DNA from: Promethearchaeia archaeon
GTDB taxonomy: Archaea > Asgardarchaeota > Lokiarchaeia > Sigyniarchaeales > SOKP01
Direction of reading: 5' to 3'
Assembly (NCBI GenBank): GCA_029856085.1
Contig: JAHQWI010000075.1
Coordinates: forward strand, 1-41,799
Length of the DNA stretch: 41,799 nucleotides
Shown: positions 8,972 to 18,846 of the stretch, in pieces
Layout of the letters: every line of letters begins with the position of its first letter
Numbering within the stretch: the stretch's first letter is position 1
Made by a program: the position numbers and the translations under genes
Notes under the pieces: generated by a model
The model's database searches: none
What the model saw: the letters and a program-made list of their open reading frames with translations, nothing else
What the model was told of the DNA's origin: nothing

Positions 8972-9910
8972 TTATTTCATTAACTCATCTTGAGAAACGG
9001 CACCTTCTCGTTTAGAAGGTAAGTCTTTCATTAATTCTGGAAATCGTTCCGCTAACTGTTGAGGCGTAAATGGTTTCCAATCATTTGATATTTTCTTTAC
9101 AGCTCTCCATCCTCTGTATACCCAGACTTTATCAGCGATCGCTCTAAAGACCTCACCATTGATACCTTTAGCCTCATCTGTAGCGAGATAGGCTACTAAT
9201 GGTGCGAAATGTGAAGGATGAAAGATATCAAAACCATCAGGAGTTTTTGCTTTCATATAATCTCCCATTCTTGGAGTTAAATCAGTTGTCATACGTGTCC
9301 TAGCACTTGGTACAACACAGTTTACGGTTGCGTATTTAGCAACCTCTCGAGAAATTATAACTGTGAAAGTTGCGATACCTGATTTAGCAGCACCATAATT
9401 TGATTGACCAACATTACCATATAGACCAGAATCAGAAGCGGTATTAATTATTCTGCCAAAATTTCCTAAAGATTCATCCGCTTTTCCTTTTTCCCTGAAA
9501 TAAGCAGCAGCATGTCTAGTCAAATTAAATGTCCCCTTCATATGAACGGCAATAACAAGATCAAACTCTTCTTCTGACATATTAAATATCATTCTATCTC
9601 GCAAAATACCTGCATTATTCACAACGATATCGATTTTACCAAATTCAGAAATTGCTTGGTCGATCATTCCTTTTGTCTTGTTAAAATCAACTACAGAGTC
9701 ATAATTTGCTATTGCTTTGACTCCAAGCTTTTTGCATTCTTCAACAACACTATCCGCGATTTTGGCATCTTTGTCCAAATGAGTAGCCCCACCACCTATA
9801 TCATTAATAACTAAATTACAACCTTCTTTTGCCATAATTAAGGCTTCTTCGCGACCTACACCACGACCCGCCCCAGTAATTAAGGCAACTTTTCCGTCTA
9901 ACATTCCCAT
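8972..9910 (-). CDS. SDR-family (3R)-hydroxyacyl-CoA dehydrogenase-like (MFE-2/HSD17B4-type SDR)
   Basis: TGAGRGVG, NYDSV, VVNNAGILRDR, LYGNVGQSNYGAAK (YxxxK). Confidence 0.9.
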   Translation of the reverse strand: MGMLDGKVALITGAGRGVGREEALIMAKEGCNLVINDIGGGATHLDKDAKIADSVVEECKKLGVKAIANYDSVVDFNKTKGMIDQAISEFGKIDIVVNNAGILRDRMIFNMSEEEFDLVIAVHMKGTFNLTRHAAAYFREKGKADESLGNFGRIINTASDSGLYGNVGQSNYGAAKSGIATFTVIISREVAKYATVNCVVPSARTRMTTDLTPRMGDYMKAKTPDGFDIFHPSHFAPLVAYLATDEAKGINGEVFRAIADKVWVYRGWRAVKKISNDWKPFTPQQLAERFPELMKDLPSKREGAVSQDELMK

Positions 9911-9991
9911 ATTTTATCACTCAAAGATTTTGTAAATTATTTTAGGGGAAGAAATTTTCCTTAAACTTTAAATCTTTCATATTAAAAAGAT

Positions 9992-10792
9992 CTAAATTCC
10001 AGCATTAATAGTAAAACCACCATCAACAACTATTTTTGCACCTGAAATATAACTCCCTGCTTTTGATGCCAGAAACACAATTGTTCCCTTAATATCATCT
10101 CCTTTGCCGAATCGCTTCATTGGTATTAGGTTCAATAAAGGTATTCCAATCATTTTGTACATTGGTCCATTTTTATCTTGAAGAAATTCCATCATACCTT
10201 CTTCCATATTGCCTGGAAGAATAGCATTTACCCTAATATTATGTTTACCCCATTCTACTGCTAAAGATCTTGAAAGACCTATAACTCCTATTTTAGAGGT
10301 AGCATAAGCAGTCATCCCACTTGAAAACCCTACTTGTCCATTTTCACTTGAAAAATTGATAATACATCCGTTTTTTTGTCTAATCATCATTTTTCCTATT
10401 TCACGGCAACATAGAAAGGTTCCTGTTATATTTGTACTGATGATACTATTCCATCGTTCCAAACTATATGTTTTGGATTGTGCCATATCTGATATTCCAG
10501 CATTATTCACTAATATATCGCATTTTCCGTAGTGGTCTTTCATAATATTTGCCATTTGCTTTACATCATCTTCCTTTGTTATATCACATTTTATTGAAAT
10601 GCTATTACTGCCAATTTTTTTCAACTTTTCAACTGCATCCTCTAATTTTCCATGAATATCTCTGCCACAAATCGCAACATCTGCTCCTGCTTCAGCTAAT
10701 CCTTCAGCTGAAAAGAATCCTAATCCTCTACCTCCACCGGTGACAAGAGCAATTTGATTATCTAATTTAAACAAATCTTTTATATGTGTCAT
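9992..10792 (-). CDS. SDR-family oxidoreductase
   Basis: TGGGRGLG, LVNNAGIS, YATSK catalytic motif, C-term SGAKIVVDGGFTINAG. Confidence 0.92.
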   Translation of the reverse strand: MTHIKDLFKLDNQIALVTGGGRGLGFFSAEGLAEAGADVAICGRDIHGKLEDAVEKLKKIGSNSISIKCDITKEDDVKQMANIMKDHYGKCDILVNNAGISDMAQSKTYSLERWNSIISTNITGTFLCCREIGKMMIRQKNGCIINFSSENGQVGFSSGMTAYATSKIGVIGLSRSLAVEWGKHNIRVNAILPGNMEEGMMEFLQDKNGPMYKMIGIPLLNLIPMKRFGKGDDIKGTIVFLASKAGSYISGAKIVVDGGFTINAGI

Positions 10793-10891
10793 AAAATCAC
10801 TTTGAGTATTGATTTTATTAAAAAATAGTATATAATAGTAAAAAAAAAGAATGTGTTTATTCTTATTAAACTAGAAATAAATAAAATACAG

Positions 10892-12169
10892 TTAGGCGTC
10901 AAGATTTTCAATTATTGTTGCTACTCCCTGTCCGCCTCCAACACAGGCGTTGGCTATACCGTACTTAGCTTTCTTATCTTTCAAAATCCTTGCTAAGGTT
11001 CCTGTAAGTCGAATCATAGTTGACCCTAAAGGATGCCCAATAGCAGTAGAACCACCCATAACATTGACTTTTTCCCAGGGGAGGTTGAATTTGTCCATGC
11101 AATTCAAAGCAACAATACAAAATGCTTCATTTATTTCCCAATAATCAATATCTTCCGCTTTCATACCAGCGATATCTAAAGCTCGTTTGGTAGCAGGAAC
11201 TGGCCCTCTACCCATTGTTGAGGGATGTACTGCTGCCCAACCGATAGATATAATTCTCGCCATAGGATCAATGCCTCTCTTCTTTGCTTCTTCAGCTTCC
11301 ATACAAACGGCGGTTGTAGCGCCCGCATTCAATGGTGAGGAATTTCCTACAGTAATTACACCTTGGTCAGTCCCTTCTCTCTTTACATAACCCTCTTTAC
11401 CGCCATTTTTTTCTAAATAAAATGGGCGAGATAATCTTGGTAATTTAGCATGACCTTCCATACTCGACGGTCTTACGTTCATATCTCTATCGACCATTAA
11501 CGGAGTGTTAACATCTCCTTCTACATGTCCTTCAATTGGTATGATTTCACCTTTAAACCACCCTTCTTCATGACTTTTAACTGCTAAATTATGAGCTCGT
11601 ACTCCAAACTTATCTAAGACTTCTTTAGTGAATGTGGGTACCTCTTGTTCATATAGTTTCTGAGCTGTTTGAAGCATGTTAAACGATGTCTGCATTTCTA
11701 AATCAGGACGAAAATATTTACTACCTTTCTCTATCAATTTTAAATTAGGCTCAGTACCTCTACCTCTGACTCGTGTCATGTGTTCAAAGCCATTAGCCAA
11801 TACACATTTAGCGTTTCCAGTCATAATTTCCATAATCCCAATATGCATTCCTGAACCTGCTGAACCACATTGTCTGTCAATCGAAAATCCTGGAACACTT
11901 GCAGGAAAACCTGCTAAAAAAAGGGGAATTCTCCCTCCATATGACCAGTTTTCCAAAGTCCCATTTGCAACTCCAAGAGAGGCTTCTTCAATATCTTTTC
12001 TTTCTACGCCTTTATCAGCTAATTTCTCATCAAAGAATTTTATCAACAATTCAGCAACTAATTCATCTCCTCTAATTTCACCAAAAACATCTCTTTCAGG
12101 TTGTTTTGGTCTCGAACGAGAGAATGCAGTTCGAGCATAATCAATTAACCAAACTTCTTTTAATTCCAT
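10892..12169 (-). CDS. Thiolase (acetyl-CoA C-acyltransferase family)
   Basis: IDRQCGSAGSGMH (nucleophile Cys), EINEAFC, GGSTAIGHPLGSTMIR, C-term ACVGGGQGVATIIENLDA. Confidence 0.94.
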   Translation of the reverse strand: MELKEVWLIDYARTAFSRSRPKQPERDVFGEIRGDELVAELLIKFFDEKLADKGVERKDIEEASLGVANGTLENWSYGGRIPLFLAGFPASVPGFSIDRQCGSAGSGMHIGIMEIMTGNAKCVLANGFEHMTRVRGRGTEPNLKLIEKGSKYFRPDLEMQTSFNMLQTAQKLYEQEVPTFTKEVLDKFGVRAHNLAVKSHEEGWFKGEIIPIEGHVEGDVNTPLMVDRDMNVRPSSMEGHAKLPRLSRPFYLEKNGGKEGYVKREGTDQGVITVGNSSPLNAGATTAVCMEAEEAKKRGIDPMARIISIGWAAVHPSTMGRGPVPATKRALDIAGMKAEDIDYWEINEAFCIVALNCMDKFNLPWEKVNVMGGSTAIGHPLGSTMIRLTGTLARILKDKKAKYGIANACVGGGQGVATIIENLDA

Positions 12170-12344
12170 ATTCTTTTAACCTTTTTGTTATTTTTTTTGA
12201 ATTTAATTGAAATATTCAATTAAAAAGGAGAATTAAAGATACTATTTTAACAATTTTAATTTTGGAAATTGATTTAGGAGGGTGTAGAGTAGAAAAATTA
12301 ATTAAATATCTAAAAAAAGGATTATAATCTAAGCTTTAATATTT

Positions 12345-12720
12345 TTAATAAATTATTCTGGGGTCGATAATCGTATAAAGAATGTCTGCTGTTAACGTTC
12401 CTGAAATTATTATAAGTGTAAAAAATACAATAAATCCATTTATCAAGTAGTAGTCTGCAAGCATTAAAGAACTATAGAAATAATACCCCATACCTGTATA
12501 ATTAAATGTAATTTCTACAAACAGCGATCCTATAAGCGACGTTGCAATTCCTCCAATAATAAGATGACTCGAAGGAAGCATACCATTTCGTAGAGCATGT
12601 TTATATATTACATCTCTTTCTTTAACACCCTTTGCACGTGCAGTTCTAATATAATCCTTATCCAATACATCTAACATACTAGATCTTGTTTGTCGGGTAA
12701 TACTAGATTTTGTTTGTCGA
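12345..12720 (-). pseudogene. C-terminal remnant of OppB/DppB-type ABC transporter permease
   Basis: TRSSMLDVLDKDYIRTARAKGVKERDVIYKHALRN...GSLFVEITFNYTGMGYYFYSSLMLADYYLINGF is typical of the DppB/OppB C-terminal half. The N-terminal half and partner ABC genes are absent. Confidence 0.75.
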
Positions 12721-12725
12721 GATAA
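12678..12725. repeat. Two-copy imperfect 24-bp direct repeat at the permease/CMD junction
   Basis: actagatcttgtttgtcgggtaat / actagattttgtttgtcgagataa; first 18 nt differ at one position. Confidence 0.8.
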
Positions 12726-13077
12726 AGAAATCTTAATTCTACGTATCGCATGGCTCTGTGGTGCTAAATATGAATGGGATCATCACGTTATCGTGGGGAA
12801 ACGAGTTGGACTCACCAGTGATGAAATCAACCGAATAAAAATAGGTTCAGAAGCTCAAGGATGGAATCATTTTGATGCAACTCTATTACGTGCTGTTGAT
12901 GAACTCTACACAAACACATTTTTATCAGATATAACTTGGAAAACATTAACTGAACGCTATGACTCAAATCAGCTCATGGATTTAACTTTTGTTGTTGGTG
13001 CTTACAACATGTTAGCAATGTTTCTCAATTCTTTTGGAGTTCAAACAGAAGAATGTGTGAAAAATCCGTTAGAATAA
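12721..13077 (+). pseudogene. 5'-truncated carboxymuconolactone decarboxylase (AhpD-like) family protein
   Basis: Open frame reads DKEILILRIAWLCGAKYEWDHHVIVGKRVGLTSDEINRIKIG..., characteristic of CMD-family proteins but lacking the N-terminus. The annotated GTG start at 12793 lies inside the conserved domain. Confidence 0.7.
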
Positions 13078-13098
13078 ACTATCCGTTTCGAACTATTG

Positions 13099-14379
13099 TT
13101 ATAACCAGTATACAAGTATAAGTCCGATTAATGGGAAAATTGCTGCAAACGGTAAAACGGAGGCATAAGAATAAGAAACAATTATCCATAAAAACGCAAA
13201 TACTTGATAGGAAATAATTTTGGCTACCTGAAGATCTGTGATCCATATACCCATATAGAAAGCTCTGTCCAAAGGTGCCCGATTTACTATATACTTCGTT
13301 GCCCCAGTATAAATACATCCCCACGAAAAACCAAGGCATATCTGACCCATAATGAAGAAGGTAATATCCCTTGTAGCTGAACCTCTTGCATAGCAGAACA
13401 AAGTTAAAGCCGATAAAATAAATCCAACAGCCAGCAATAATTTTTCTGAAATTTTTGGGTTATCGATGAGTCTTCCCATAATAACCATGGCTACTATTTG
13501 TAAAATAGGGTTGAGTGCAACAACAAAACCTGCTAGTCCTATAGATATTTCAGCGTCATCTAATATAAGGATTATTATTTGGAGGATTGATATTAAACCA
13601 AATTGACGGAAAAAGACACAAATAAAGAGAAGGGATTTAACTTTAGCTCTTTTTCTTGTGGGGTCTGATTTTCCTTTTATTGACTCTTGGACTATTAACT
13701 CTTCCTTAATTAGATCAGTATTACTTTCTTTTTCTATCGTTTCTCCTTTCTTCATATCTCGCACTGGAATAGCAAAAATTAATGATATAGTCGTTGTAAT
13801 TATTAAGAAAAGAACCAACGATTCTACTCCGAATGAAGCAATGACAAAGCTTGATCCTAGAACCCCAATAGCCCAACCAGTGCTCTTAACTGCACTAAGG
13901 AGCGATAGTTGAGTTCCACTAACCTCAGTTGTTCCCAAATTTGCTATTATTTCCTTCTTTTTATTTGATTTTTCTACAATATCAGCAAATAAAGCATTTG
14001 ATGCAGGCATTCTCATTCCTAATAAAGAACCCCTAATAAAATTTAGAATACAATGATAGATGATATTATTACTTAGGTTTAACAGCATAAATACGACAAT
14101 TTGAGCGAAGAGGGCTGAAATAAAAAATAGTTTTCTACGACCTGTTCTATCACTTATTCTTCCAAAAAACCATGAGAAGACTGCCATCCCGACACCCATC
14201 CATGTCATAGTAAATATTATTTCACCAGCAGAGAATCCTTTTGAATCTAAAAATAATGGTAAGAATGCAAAATAGGCATAACCCGCTATTCCTGCAAAAA
14301 ATACAGCAGTAATGAGGGAGAATTTGTTTACAGAGAACCTTTGTTCATCGGATTTGAACTGTATCTTCAGTGTTTTCAT
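13099..14379 (-). CDS. Major facilitator superfamily transporter
   Basis: Multiple hydrophobic segments and MFS loop WFFGRISDRTGRRKLFF; second half VIMGRLIDNPKISEKLL. Confidence 0.88.
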   Translation of the reverse strand: MKTLKIQFKSDEQRFSVNKFSLITAVFFAGIAGYAYFAFLPLFLDSKGFSAGEIIFTMTWMGVGMAVFSWFFGRISDRTGRRKLFFISALFAQIVVFMLLNLSNNIIYHCILNFIRGSLLGMRMPASNALFADIVEKSNKKKEIIANLGTTEVSGTQLSLLSAVKSTGWAIGVLGSSFVIASFGVESLVLFLIITTTISLIFAIPVRDMKKGETIEKESNTDLIKEELIVQESIKGKSDPTRKRAKVKSLLFICVFFRQFGLISILQIIILILDDAEISIGLAGFVVALNPILQIVAMVIMGRLIDNPKISEKLLLAVGFILSALTLFCYARGSATRDITFFIMGQICLGFSWGCIYTGATKYIVNRAPLDRAFYMGIWITDLQVAKIISYQVFAFLWIIVSYSYASVLPFAAIFPLIGLILVYWL

Positions 14380-14593
14380 AATTTTTAAATTTTATATTGG
14401 TATCATGATCAGCTTTGGTTCATTAAATTAAATAAATTAAAAAAAGGTTTTCAGACAAGTAAAAGTATAATATTTTGCACAAAAAGGTATAGAATTAGAA
14501 CTATCACATTAAAAAAAAAGAATCGTTAAAAGAGAAATTTGATTTTTATTATCATCAATATAGTATTTTAGAACTAATGAGGAGATAAATGGA

Positions 14594-15739
14594 ATGATAA
14601 AAAAAATTGAAATTCATGGCTTTTGTGATGACCAATTCGAAAATGTAAAGGAAGTTTTCGCTGAAAACTTTAAACCCGATTTGGATGTAGGTGCTTCACT
14701 TGCACTAACAATTAATGGTAAGTTTGTAATTGATATTTGGGCTGGCTATGCTGATGAGGCTCAAACTAAACCATGGAAAAAAGATACAATAGTTAATGTA
14801 TATTCAACTACGAAAGTAATGACAGCCCTTTGCGTGCTCATGCTAGTTGATAGAGGTCTTCTTGATCTTGATGCCCCCGTAGCACAATATTGGCCTGAAT
14901 TTGCTCAAGCAGGTAAAGAAAATTTACCTGTACGTTATCTTCTTAGTCACACAGCAGGTATTCCTGGTTTCGATAAACGTATTCAACCTGAGACGCTCTA
15001 CGATTGGGATGCAATAGTTAACATACTTGCTGCACAGAAATCCTGGTGGAAACCTGGAACTAAAAGTGGATATCATTCAATTACATTTGGGTATCTTCTA
15101 GGTGAATTGGTTAGACGGATAACAGGTAAAACGCTTGGTATTTTTTTTAAAGAAGAGGTAGCAGAGCCCCTTAAAGCAGACTTTCATATAGGTTTATCTG
15201 CAGAACATGATTCCCGCGTTGGAGAATTGATTCCTCCTTCTCCAGCAGATCTTCAAAATGTGGAGAATATTGATCCAAATTCAATACCAATAAGAGTGTT
15301 ACTAAATCCTGTTCTGACAGCTAGAGAAACTCTAACTCGTGAATGGCGAGCAGCAGAAATCCCTGCTTCAAATGGTCATGGGAATGCTAGATCAGTGGCT
15401 CGAGTAGGAACAGCATTAGCTTGTGGAGGTGAGATTGATGGTGTAAGGCTGTTGTCTTTAAAAACTATTGAGAAGGCTTTAGAAGAGCAATCATATAGTA
15501 CTGATTTAGTTCTTAATAAACCTATACGTTTTGGTTTAGGTTTTGGTCTTGTTAGTAAAGATATGCCAATAAGTCCAAATCCGCGTGCATTTTATTGGGG
15601 CGGATGGGGGGGCTCGCATGTCACTATGGATCTTGATGCTAAGTTAAGCTGGGCATATGTTATGAATAGAATGGTGATGTCTCTAACTGGAGACCCTCGT
15701 ACTATGAGTATACGAGAAGCTATATATAAAGCTTTATAA
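14594..15739 (+). CDS. Serine hydrolase, beta-lactamase/EstB-like family
   Basis: SxxK motif VNVYSTTKVMTAL, LLSHTAGIPGF, YHSITFGYLLGELVRR; paralog at 40403-41548. Confidence 0.92.
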   Translation: MIKKIEIHGFCDDQFENVKEVFAENFKPDLDVGASLALTINGKFVIDIWAGYADEAQTKPWKKDTIVNVYSTTKVMTALCVLMLVDRGLLDLDAPVAQYWPEFAQAGKENLPVRYLLSHTAGIPGFDKRIQPETLYDWDAIVNILAAQKSWWKPGTKSGYHSITFGYLLGELVRRITGKTLGIFFKEEVAEPLKADFHIGLSAEHDSRVGELIPPSPADLQNVENIDPNSIPIRVLLNPVLTARETLTREWRAAEIPASNGHGNARSVARVGTALACGGEIDGVRLLSLKTIEKALEEQSYSTDLVLNKPIRFGLGFGLVSKDMPISPNPRAFYWGGWGGSHVTMDLDAKLSWAYVMNRMVMSLTGDPRTMSIREAIYKAL

Positions 15740-15803
15740 TTTTAATCTTTCTTATTTCAAAAAAGAAAATTTAAAAAAAAGTAATCAAAAAAAATAATAA
15801 TTC

Positions 15804-16631
15804 TTATTTACCTTGAAATTTTGGAGGTCTTTTTTGATTAAACGCCATGATTCCTTCAGTAGAATCCTTCGATAATGCGTTGAGGGCATAACCCCAGTGT
15901 TCAAATTGTAATCCTACATTTAAAGGTACTTGAGTTCCATATTGAATACACTTTTTAATAACGAATAGCGAATTTGTAGCAGCATTTCCTAACCAAGAGG
16001 CTTTTTCATGAACAAAATCTTCAAACTTATCATCATCGACTAAGAAAGAAATAAATCCCCATTCATTCATCTGTTCTGCAGTGAAATGTTCACCAAAGTA
16101 CATCATTCTGTTAACCCTCATTTTTCCAAGTTGCCTAATCATGCGTTGTGTGCCCCCATTACCAGGAAAAATTCCGCGTTTAATTTCAGGGAAACCGAAT
16201 TGTGATCGTTTTGATGCTATAACAAGATCACATACTAAAACTAATTCTAATCCACCCCCCAAAGCATATCCATCAACTGCTGCGATTAAAGGTTTTGGAA
16301 ATTCTTCAATTAAATCATAATACTTATGTCTTAGATACATTGCGTGACTTCGATGGCGTATATTACTCATATCAAGAGTAGGGCCTCCTCGGGCGGATAG
16401 GTCAGCACCCGCAGAGAACGCAGGTCTTTTAGTATATTCTTTAACACCTCTTAAAACTACACAGCGGACATTCTGATCGACCTCTACGGTTTCTAACGCT
16501 TCTGCAATCTCTTTGAGTGTTTGATTTTGAAGGGCATTTAATTTATTAGGACGTATTATTGATACAACTGCATAATTGCCTTCTTCTACTTTTTCAATTT
16601 TTACATGTTCAAACTTTTTTGGTTCAGACAT
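15804..16631 (-). CDS. Enoyl-CoA hydratase (crotonase) with both catalytic Glu positions
   Basis: AAVDGYALGGGLELVLVCDLVIASKRSQFGFPEIKRGIFPGNGGTQRM. Confidence 0.94.
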   Translation of the reverse strand: MSEPKKFEHVKIEKVEEGNYAVVSIIRPNKLNALQNQTLKEIAEALETVEVDQNVRCVVLRGVKEYTKRPAFSAGADLSARGGPTLDMSNIRHRSHAMYLRHKYYDLIEEFPKPLIAAVDGYALGGGLELVLVCDLVIASKRSQFGFPEIKRGIFPGNGGTQRMIRQLGKMRVNRMMYFGEHFTAEQMNEWGFISFLVDDDKFEDFVHEKASWLGNAATNSLFVIKKCIQYGTQVPLNVGLQFEHWGYALNALSKDSTEGIMAFNQKRPPKFQGK

Positions 16632-16767
16632 ATTATCTAACCTTTTTTTTAATGTGTATAGTATAATAATTAAAGGATTAATTATGAAAAAGAATTTCTA
16701 TTAGTAGAAAATGGGTCATAAAAAAAAATATAAAAAAATTAGATTGTTGTATTAAAACTTAAACTAA

Positions 16768-18267
16768 TTACAAAATATCTTCCCACGCCATCCTCTCATT
16801 TCCATAAGGATCTTGTTCTATAGTAATCTCTTTGTCAAAAATTATCGTAGCTCGTTTTTCTATTTCATATGGAGGTAATTTAGGCATGTTCTCATGATTC
16901 GGATTCCCGGTTTGAGCAAATGAAATCCAAGCATCCATCATTTTTTCTGATAACCTTTGCGTTTCTTCAGTTCTACCTGGAAAAATTCCAATATCTTTAT
17001 CCCCTAGAAGACCGAATACAAATGGAAGCTCAAGAGCATGCATTGCCCCAAATTTTCCCCCTTGGATTGGGCTTTTCCAGATAAACAAATACATAAAAGT
17101 ATTGGGTTGATGTTTACTTTGAACTTCTGCTAGACGAACAGAAGGGATGCGAAACATATAATCAGTTAAAATAGCATCCAATATATCTCTTGGAGTTTTT
17201 CTTAATTGCCTATAAATATTTATTATCTCTTTAGATTTGCCTTCTTCTTGTCTTGCGATTTTCATAATAGTTTTTACATTCTTCTCTAATCTCTCTTCAG
17301 TAAGATCAAAAGCTTTAGGTGTCCACATTAACCATAATTTGTTTTCGTCTAAGTTTGATCCTATAAATAAGTCAATATCCTTAGCAAAACCATTCCTAAC
17401 TGCTTCAAGGGGGTGTTCTGGTAATGTTTTCTCATCAACAACAGGTCCTACTCTTAATACACCTTCTTGTAACCTCAAAGTATTTTCCTGAGGTACAATA
17501 AACTTTTCAGCAGGAAGTTTCCGCAATGCCTCGATATCTCCTTTTTCTATTCCTAATTTCTGAATCAATTCTTCATAAACTCTTATTCCTACTATTGGAT
17601 TGAAACTTAACTTATGAGCTGATCCAGAATGAGGAATTGCTCGATGGAATAATCGTTTAGCGGCAGGCATGGCAAGCAAACTTGCCACAGCAAAACCACC
17701 TGCGGATTCACCGAATATTGTTACATTGTCTGGATCACCCCCATACTTAGAGATATTATTTTTGACCCATTTAAGCGCTGCAACCATATCAAGTAAACCC
17801 GCATTCGCAGTTGCATCCTTCTCATCAGGCATGTAAAGAAAACCCAAATACCCTAGACGATAATTGATACTTACCACCACCACATCTCCCCTTAGTGCTA
17901 GTCGTGCTCCATCTAAAGCTGCACCATTTCCTGTTATGAATCCTCCTCCATGTATCCAAAACATAACGGGCCTCTTACCATTATCTAATCCAGTGGTCCA
18001 TATATTTAAAGTTAAACAATCGGCTTCACTCTGTGGCATTGGTTCTCCAAATTGTGCTTCGAGAGCTGAAGGTGGCTGAATTGAAATAGGGCTATATTTT
18101 GTTGCATCAAACACACCACTCCAAGGCTCAACTGGAGCTGGAGGCTTGAAGCGGAGATTTCCTATAGGTGGTGCAGCATAAGGGATACCCTTAAATTTTA
18201 TAATACCTCTTCTGCTGTACCCACGTACTTTACCATGAGTAGTCTCTACAATAACATTATTTTCCAT
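16768..18267 (-). CDS. Carboxylesterase type B
   Basis: FGESAGG nucleophile elbow, FWIHGGGFITGNG oxyanion region, N-term GKVRGYSRRGIIKFKGIPYAAPP. Start set to the second Met (MENNVIVE). Confidence 0.93.
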   Translation of the reverse strand: MENNVIVETTHGKVRGYSRRGIIKFKGIPYAAPPIGNLRFKPPAPVEPWSGVFDATKYSPISIQPPSALEAQFGEPMPQSEADCLTLNIWTTGLDNGKRPVMFWIHGGGFITGNGAALDGARLALRGDVVVVSINYRLGYLGFLYMPDEKDATANAGLLDMVAALKWVKNNISKYGGDPDNVTIFGESAGGFAVASLLAMPAAKRLFHRAIPHSGSAHKLSFNPIVGIRVYEELIQKLGIEKGDIEALRKLPAEKFIVPQENTLRLQEGVLRVGPVVDEKTLPEHPLEAVRNGFAKDIDLFIGSNLDENKLWLMWTPKAFDLTEERLEKNVKTIMKIARQEEGKSKEIINIYRQLRKTPRDILDAILTDYMFRIPSVRLAEVQSKHQPNTFMYLFIWKSPIQGGKFGAMHALELPFVFGLLGDKDIGIFPGRTEETQRLSEKMMDAWISFAQTGNPNHENMPKLPPYEIEKRATIIFDKEITIEQDPYGNERMAWEDIL

Positions 18268-18288
18268 TATAATCACTTATTTTTTGTT

Positions 18289-18846
18289 TTACAATTTTGA
18301 TTTATAAATTACCGAAGGTTTTATTTTTTTATTATTTTGAAATCCTATGGCTTGAGTATTAGATCCATATTTTTTCTGCAAATTTTCTATAGTGTCTACA
18401 TCCAATGCATACATAGGGCATGCTTCCACGCATATTGTTTGTTGACCTTTTTCCAATCTCTCTACACATAGATCACATTTTCTCATTTTAGCATTAATAG
18501 TTGAATTAAATTGCGGCACATCCCATGGACAAACTTTTAAACATTTAGCTCCACATTCTTCTTTACCTAAGCACAGTTCTTGATCCACTACAATAATTCC
18601 ATCAGATTCTCTTTTTATAATTGCATTTGTAGGACATGCTTTTACACATGGAGGATCAGCACAGTGATTGCATGCTAATGCGAGGTAAGAAAGAGTTAGA
18701 TTAGGAAACTTCCCCTTTTCAATTGCTATTATACGCATCCAATTTTCAGGTCCCGCATCAATATCATTCCAGTCTTTACAGGCAACTGAGCATGTATAAC
18801 AACCTGTACATCTTGTTTGATCAAAGTAAAATCCCATTTGTTTCAT
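18289..18846 (-). CDS. DmsB-like four-cluster [4Fe-4S] ferredoxin subunit
   Basis: CTGCYTCSVACKDW, CNHCADPPCVKACPTNAI, CLGKEECGAKCLKVCPWDVPQF, CDLCVERLEKGQQTICVEACPMYALD. Start overlaps the stop of the DmsA-like gene. Confidence 0.93.
   Translation of the reverse strand: MKQMGFYFDQTRCTGCYTCSVACKDWNDIDAGPENWMRIIAIEKGKFPNLTLSYLALACNHCADPPCVKACPTNAIIKRESDGIIVVDQELCLGKEECGAKCLKVCPWDVPQFNSTINAKMRKCDLCVERLEKGQQTICVEACPMYALDVDTIENLQKKYGSNTQAIGFQNNKKIKPSVIYKSKL

Noticed and set aside
11676-12140. 154-aa ORF antisense to thiolase
   Set aside because: Shadow ORF of a highly conserved gene; composition is not protein-like.
12793-13077. Treating the 94-aa ORF as an intact CMD-family gene with GTG start
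   Set aside because: Conserved CMD sequence extends upstream of the GTG to about 12721 without a start codon, so a truncated gene is more likely.
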